Assembly (NCBI GenBank): GCA_002449665.1
Contig: DJXH01000062.1
Location: forward strand, 299 to 16,501
Length of the DNA stretch: 16,203 bases
Direction: 5' to 3'
DNA from: Bacteroidales bacterium UBA7009
GTDB lineage: Bacteria; Bacteroidota; Bacteroidia; Bacteroidales; Paludibacteraceae
Shown in pieces: positions 13,400 to 16,203 of the stretch. Position 1 is the first letter of the stretch; every line of letters starts with the position of its first letter. Position numbers and translations under genes: made by a program. The notes beneath the pieces are model-generated. The model was not told where the DNA came from and searched no databases. It saw nothing but the letters and a program-made list of their open reading frames with translations.

Positions 13400-14280
13400 T
13401 ACCTACACTCGCATACATCACTTGGAACGTCGATCCCATACTCTTTGAAATAGGACCTGTGAGCATACGCTGGTACGGACTGTTATGGGCTGTCGGACTG
13501 TATCTCAACTATCTAATACAAGTCAAGCTATACAAGAACGAAGGCTGCCCCGATGACTGGGCAGACAAGATTTTTCTTTGGATGACGGTGGGCGTTATAG
13601 TGGGCGCAAGGCTCGGCCACTGCTGGTTCTACGAGTGGCACCTCACAGACGACCCGATACAGATTTTCGCATGGACCATCAATTACCGCAATCCGTATAT
13701 AGAACACCCGCTATGGCTGATCAAAGTGTGGGAAGGCGGACTGAGCAGCCACGGCGGCGCGGTAGGAGTGATAACAGCCGCTATTCTGCTTGAGAAATAC
13801 CAATTCTCAAAAAACAAAAAAATAAAAACCTCCGTCATTTGGATACTTGACAAACTTGTAATCGGCATCTGCGTTACAGCCACCCTCATACGGTTTGGCA
13901 ACCTGATGAACTCGGAGATATACGGCAATCCGACCACTATGCCTTGGGGCTTTATCTTCCTGCGCGACCCGCAAGTGCCGGTAGGTGCCGACGGGCAACC
14001 CTTGCCGTGCCACCCGACGCAGATATATGAGATGATGTACTGCATCTTCGCCTTCGTCGTTACGTGGCTGATGTATTGGAAGGGACAATGCTACAAAAAA
14101 GAAGGACTGATACTTGGAACGTTCCTCGTCATCATCTTCCTGACACGCTTCGGACTTGAGTTTATGAAACTTGACCAAGAGGCGTTTGAAGCAGGAATGA
14201 TACTGAATATGGGACAGTGGCTCAGCCTGCCGTTTATAATTTGGGGAGCATACTTGATATGGAAAGCATTAAAAAAATAA
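13396..14280 (+). CDS. lgt: Prolipoprotein diacylglyceryl transferase
   Basis: Lgt moves diacylglycerol from phosphatidylglycerol to the lipobox cysteine of prolipoproteins in the inner membrane. The 294-residue, multi-span protein shows the family signatures: GVIVGARLGHCWFYE (66-80), the GGLSSHGGAVG loop with H119, the IRFGNLMNSEIYG signature (165-177, R166 and N169), PCHPTQIYE (204-212), and RFGLEF (251-256) near the end. The start overlaps the nadK stop by 4 nt, and its own end overlaps the next gene by 22 nt. It is essential in many bacteria with abundant lipoproteins. Confidence 0.97.
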   Translation: MIPTLAYITWNVDPILFEIGPVSIRWYGLLWAVGLYLNYLIQVKLYKNEGCPDDWADKIFLWMTVGVIVGARLGHCWFYEWHLTDDPIQIFAWTINYRNPYIEHPLWLIKVWEGGLSSHGGAVGVITAAILLEKYQFSKNKKIKTSVIWILDKLVIGICVTATLIRFGNLMNSEIYGNPTTMPWGFIFLRDPQVPVGADGQPLPCHPTQIYEMMYCIFAFVVTWLMYWKGQCYKKEGLILGTFLVIIFLTRFGLEFMKLDQEAFEAGMILNMGQWLSLPFIIWGAYLIWKALKK

Positions 14281-15557
14281 TACTCTTTTTGGCTTGCCTT
14301 GTTTCCTTGGCAGGCTATGCACAAACCACGGTTCAGCCGGACACCATCCAAGCCGACACTCTCAAACAGCAAGAGACGATAGTGGCAGGTTTTGATGAAG
14401 ACGACCTTCTCTTGCAGATGATAGCCAAGCAAAGCCGTGAGATATACGTACAGGACTCGCTGCGCCAAGACTCACTGCTTGCCCGACAGAAGCAGGAGAG
14501 GGACTCGCTTGTGGCAGCACTGATTCAGCAAGACTCCGCACTCAGTGCGCAACTGAAATTCATACACGACACCCTGAACGTCCTGCTCGCGGAGGAAAGG
14601 CAGGCTCAACGCCGCCAAGACTCGCTTACACGCCTTGCACAAAGGCAAGACTCCGTCGGAAAAAAGATTGTGTTAGACCCCGCCGTTATCAACTCCACCC
14701 TTACTCCTTCGCTCGTACACGACCCGCAAGAAGATGCCAATGAGATGAAACGGATGCAGAGATACATAGTCAGTCCGTGGCGGTACGATGCCACCGTGCA
14801 GATTCAGTTTGCACAGAACTACACAAGCGAAAACTGGTACCAAGGAGGCAATAAATTCAACTTCAACCTGCTCACCCTACTCAAAGGCAATGTTATCTAC
14901 TCCAAAAACAATATGCTGTGGGAGAATATGGGCGAATGGCGTTCGGGCTTTGCCAATGCCCCTGCCGACACCATACACGGATATAACGTAACGGACGACC
15001 TGTTTAGGATATACTCTAAGTTCGGCTACCAGATAGCGAAAAACCTCTACGCCTCCGGTTCAGCCGAGATAAAAACGAATATGTGGGACACGTGGGTAGC
15101 CAACAGCGAAACGACAGTGAAGAGTACTTTCCTCACGCCGCTGCGGTACTCAATGGATGTCGGTCTTGACTATAAACCCGTCAACGGACTGAGCATAATG
15201 CTCTCGCCTGCATCATACAAACTTGTTTATGCCTACGACACACAACGCGTGGCGGCAACATCCTTCGGCATAGACGAGGGGAAACAGATACTGAACCAGA
15301 TAGGTAGCAGCGTGCGCGTAAAATGGCACTGGCAACCGATAAGAGAGATTATACTCGACACCGAGTTTTATCTCTATACCAACTACAAGAAAGTGGAGAT
15401 AGACTGGCAGACAGACTGCAACTTTATCATCAACCGCTTCCTCTCCACGCGTATTTCGCTCCACCCGCGCTTCGACAACACCGTCCTCACCGACGGCAAG
15501 GCGAAGTTACAGTTCAAGGAAGTGCTCTCTGTCGGCTTCACGCATAAGTTTAACTAA
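14259..15557 (+). CDS. DUF3078 family protein with QDSL-rich N-terminal helix
   Basis: I start this 432-residue protein at ATG 14259 (MESIKKIILFLACLVSLAGYA-Q) because it yields a clean signal peptide; the longer frame from 14217 has a non-signal extension. Residues about 60-135 form a polar, helical segment with repeated QDSL/RDSL/QDSA/QDSV units. From about 172 the DUF3078 region begins (SPWRYDATVQIQFAQNY, then ENWYQGGNKFNFN at 191-203), built of alternating strands and ending in VLSVGFTHKFN like an outer-membrane barrel. It overlaps lgt by 22 nt and is followed by a strong hairpin. The other DUF3078 gene in the window (7877-8971) lacks the QDSL segment. Function unknown. Confidence 0.87.
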   Translation: MESIKKIILFLACLVSLAGYAQTTVQPDTIQADTLKQQETIVAGFDEDDLLLQMIAKQSREIYVQDSLRQDSLLARQKQERDSLVAALIQQDSALSAQLKFIHDTLNVLLAEERQAQRRQDSLTRLAQRQDSVGKKIVLDPAVINSTLTPSLVHDPQEDANEMKRMQRYIVSPWRYDATVQIQFAQNYTSENWYQGGNKFNFNLLTLLKGNVIYSKNNMLWENMGEWRSGFANAPADTIHGYNVTDDLFRIYSKFGYQIAKNLYASGSAEIKTNMWDTWVANSETTVKSTFLTPLRYSMDVGLDYKPVNGLSIMLSPASYKLVYAYDTQRVAATSFGIDEGKQILNQIGSSVRVKWHWQPIREIILDTEFYLYTNYKKVEIDWQTDCNFIINRFLSTRISLHPRFDNTVLTDGKAKLQFKEVLSVGFTHKFN

Positions 15558-15605
15558 TGTTTGCCATTCGTTTGAAGATTATCTAAAAGCTGTGCAATGA
15601 GAAAT

Positions 15606-15638
15606 AATCCGCTCCGACCTACGAGGTCGGAGCGGATT
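15606..15638 (+). terminator. Strong hairpin terminator after the nadK-lgt-DUF3078 unit
   Basis: AATCCGCTCCGACC (15606-15619) and GGTCGGAGCGGATT (15625-15638) form a perfect 14-bp stem with the 5-nt loop TACGA. The trailing T run is short (GGATTTGTT) in the plus direction. It may act in both directions, since the minus-strand unit to its right has no other terminator. Confidence 0.75.
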
Positions 15639-15646
15639 TGTTCATA

Positions 15647-15711
15647 GCGGAGGGCAAGAAAATCGAAACATAACTGCCCTGCATTTCTCCGCAAGCACAG
15701 CCGCCCTCCGC
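15647..15711. repeat. 9-bp inverted repeat with 47-nt loop
   Basis: GCGGAGGGC (15647-15655) and GCCCTCCGC (15703-15711) are perfect reverse complements within the convergent intergenic region. The arm is GC-rich against an AT-rich surround. It could back up termination; no other function is visible. Confidence 0.5.
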
Positions 15712-15721
15712 CGATATTCAA

Positions 15722-15739
15722 TTAGAAGTTAGAAGTTAG
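15722..15739. repeat. Short tandem repeat of TTAGAAG
   Basis: TTAGAAG at 15722-15728 and 15729-15735, followed by a partial TTAG at 15736-15739. It is simple sequence in the gap downstream of the 42-residue peptide gene. Confidence 0.6.
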
Positions 15740-15759
15740 GAATAACTATCTACTCGTTC

Positions 15760-15888
15760 CTATTCGCCATCTACTCCCGTATCCTCTACAGGCACTCCGG
15801 ACGGAGGTGTCGTTTTGGGTGAGTTGCCACAAAGAGCATTCAACGCTTCTACCTCTTGGATATAAGTTTTTGGATTATTGTAACTCAT
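15760..15888 (-). CDS. Small peptide, 42 residues, with P-x-T…V…[VL]CGxS pattern
   Basis: Minus-strand ORF with ATG at 15888-15886 and TAG at 15762-15760. It begins MSYNNPKTYIQEVEALNALC, continues GNSPKTT, and ends in a Pro/Gly/Asp-rich tail. Pro6, Thr8, Val13, Leu19, Cys20, Gly21 and Ser23 align without gaps with Pro7, Thr9, Val14, Val20, Cys21, Gly22 and Ser24 of the 50-residue peptide at 1329-1481. It begins 31 nt after the stop of a surface-protein gene on the same strand. The frame is open to an ATG at 15951, but that would run through the 15-bp tandem repeat and into the upstream gene, so I prefer the short form. Function unknown. Confidence 0.62.
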   Translation of the reverse strand: MSYNNPKTYIQEVEALNALCGNSPKTTPPSGVPVEDTGVDGE

Positions 15889-15892
15889 GACA

Positions 15893-15926
15893 TTTACTAT
15901 TTGGTTATTTACTATTTGGTTATTTA
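15893..15926. repeat. 15-bp tandem repeat, about 2.3 copies
   Basis: TTTACTATTTGGTTA at 15893-15907 and again at 15908-15922, then a partial TTTA. It fills the short gap between the surface-protein stop codon and the 42-residue peptide gene. The repeat adds an in-frame stop for each unit in the surface-protein frame (TAA CCA AAT AGT AAA on the minus strand). Confidence 0.8.
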
Positions 15927-16203
15927 TCCATGCGCTTGCCCTGTGCATCATATCTTACGCCGCCGCGCTCGATAATCAATATGCCGTCCTCAACATACTT
16001 ACGCGTCTCGGCTTGAGCATCAATGTCCGTTTCGAGTACGGTCATTGTCTCGCCGCTTGCACCTTCTGCCACTATGCGTACACGAGGCTGGGCGTAACTC
16101 ATTCCATTGGTTTTCTTTATATGGAAGTATGCACGGAAAGCACGAAGAATAGAGCCGCCGGAGGTCTTGGGATAGTAAAGACGATTGTTATTGATAAAGA
16201 TGT
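15920..16203 (-). CDS. C-terminal end of a large secreted surface protein (5' end outside window)
   Basis: Only about 94 C-terminal codons are visible; the frame is open to the window edge, well beyond the internal ATG at 16102. The readable part includes NNRLYYPKTSGGSILRAFRA and YFHIKK, a pattern common near the end of long Bacteroidales extracellular proteins, and the last 24 residues contain EDGILIIERGGVRYDAQGKRM, similar in plan to the NG-x-L-x-I…Y-x-x-x-G tails of that group. So this is most likely the end of a cell-surface or secreted protein. It lacks the full T9SS sorting domain seen in the 249-residue protein. Its stop is followed by the tandem repeat and the 42-residue peptide gene. 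Confidence 0.75.
   Translation of the reverse strand, partial: IFINNNRLYYPKTSGGSILRAFRAYFHIKKTNGMSYAQPRVRIVAEGASGETMTVLETDIDAQAETRKYVEDGILIIERGGVRYDAQGKRMDK

Noticed and set aside
15722..15926. CRISPR-like array from the short repeats near 15722 and 15893
   Set aside because: Repeat units are 7 and 15 bp, directly adjacent with no spacers, and no cas genes are present.
15741..15951. 63-residue form of the small peptide starting at 15951
   Set aside because: It would overlap the end of the surface-protein gene and include the tandem repeat; the ATG at 15888 gives the form that aligns with the other peptide.

Overview
The window reads as chromosomal DNA of a Bacteroidales bacterium (Bacteroidota; Prevotella-like or a relative, genus not resolvable from sequence alone). 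Support comes from three promoters with the Bacteroidota TTG(…)TAnnTTTG pattern, the general lack of Shine-Dalgarno sites, secreted proteins with type IX secretion (T9SS)-like C-terminal modules, two DUF3078 proteins, and the gene order nadK / pdxJ-exbB-exbD-tonB and zapB-like-zapA-rny.

Region 1 (1-4409, all minus strand): a tRNA-Thr/tRNA-Tyr pair with an unusually structured spacer, then a surface-protein locus. The locus runs from a 954-residue beta-helix secreted protein, through a hairpin terminator and a 50-residue peptide gene (1329-1481), to a 249-residue secreted protein followed by two tandem terminators. Region 2 (4410-5683): a long non-coding stretch holding a candidate plus-strand small RNA (about 4640-4859) bracketed by 20-bp inverted repeats, and the eroded remnant of an ATPase_2/DUF234 gene that appears to have lost its 5' end and most of its ATPase domain.

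Region 3 (5684-12345, minus strand): a housekeeping run of pdxJ, an ExbB/TolQ-ExbD/TolR-TonB/TolA-like envelope energiser, a DJ-1/PfpI protein, a DUF3078 outer-membrane-type protein, a coiled-coil ZapB-like protein, zapA and rny. Region 4 (12346-15557, plus strand): a divergent promoter region with three TGCACA repeats at exact 21-bp steps, then an overlapping cluster of nadK, lgt and a second DUF3078 gene, ending in a strong hairpin. Region 5 (15720-16203, minus strand): the C-terminal end of another large surface protein that enters from the right, followed by a 42-residue peptide gene.

The two small peptide genes (1329-1481 and 15760-15888) are unannotated-looking ORFs. They align without gaps over an 18-residue pattern, P-x-T-x4-V-x5-[VL]-C-G-x-S, and each lies just downstream of a large secreted-protein gene. 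Together with the candidate small RNA, they are the best leads for something undescribed here.
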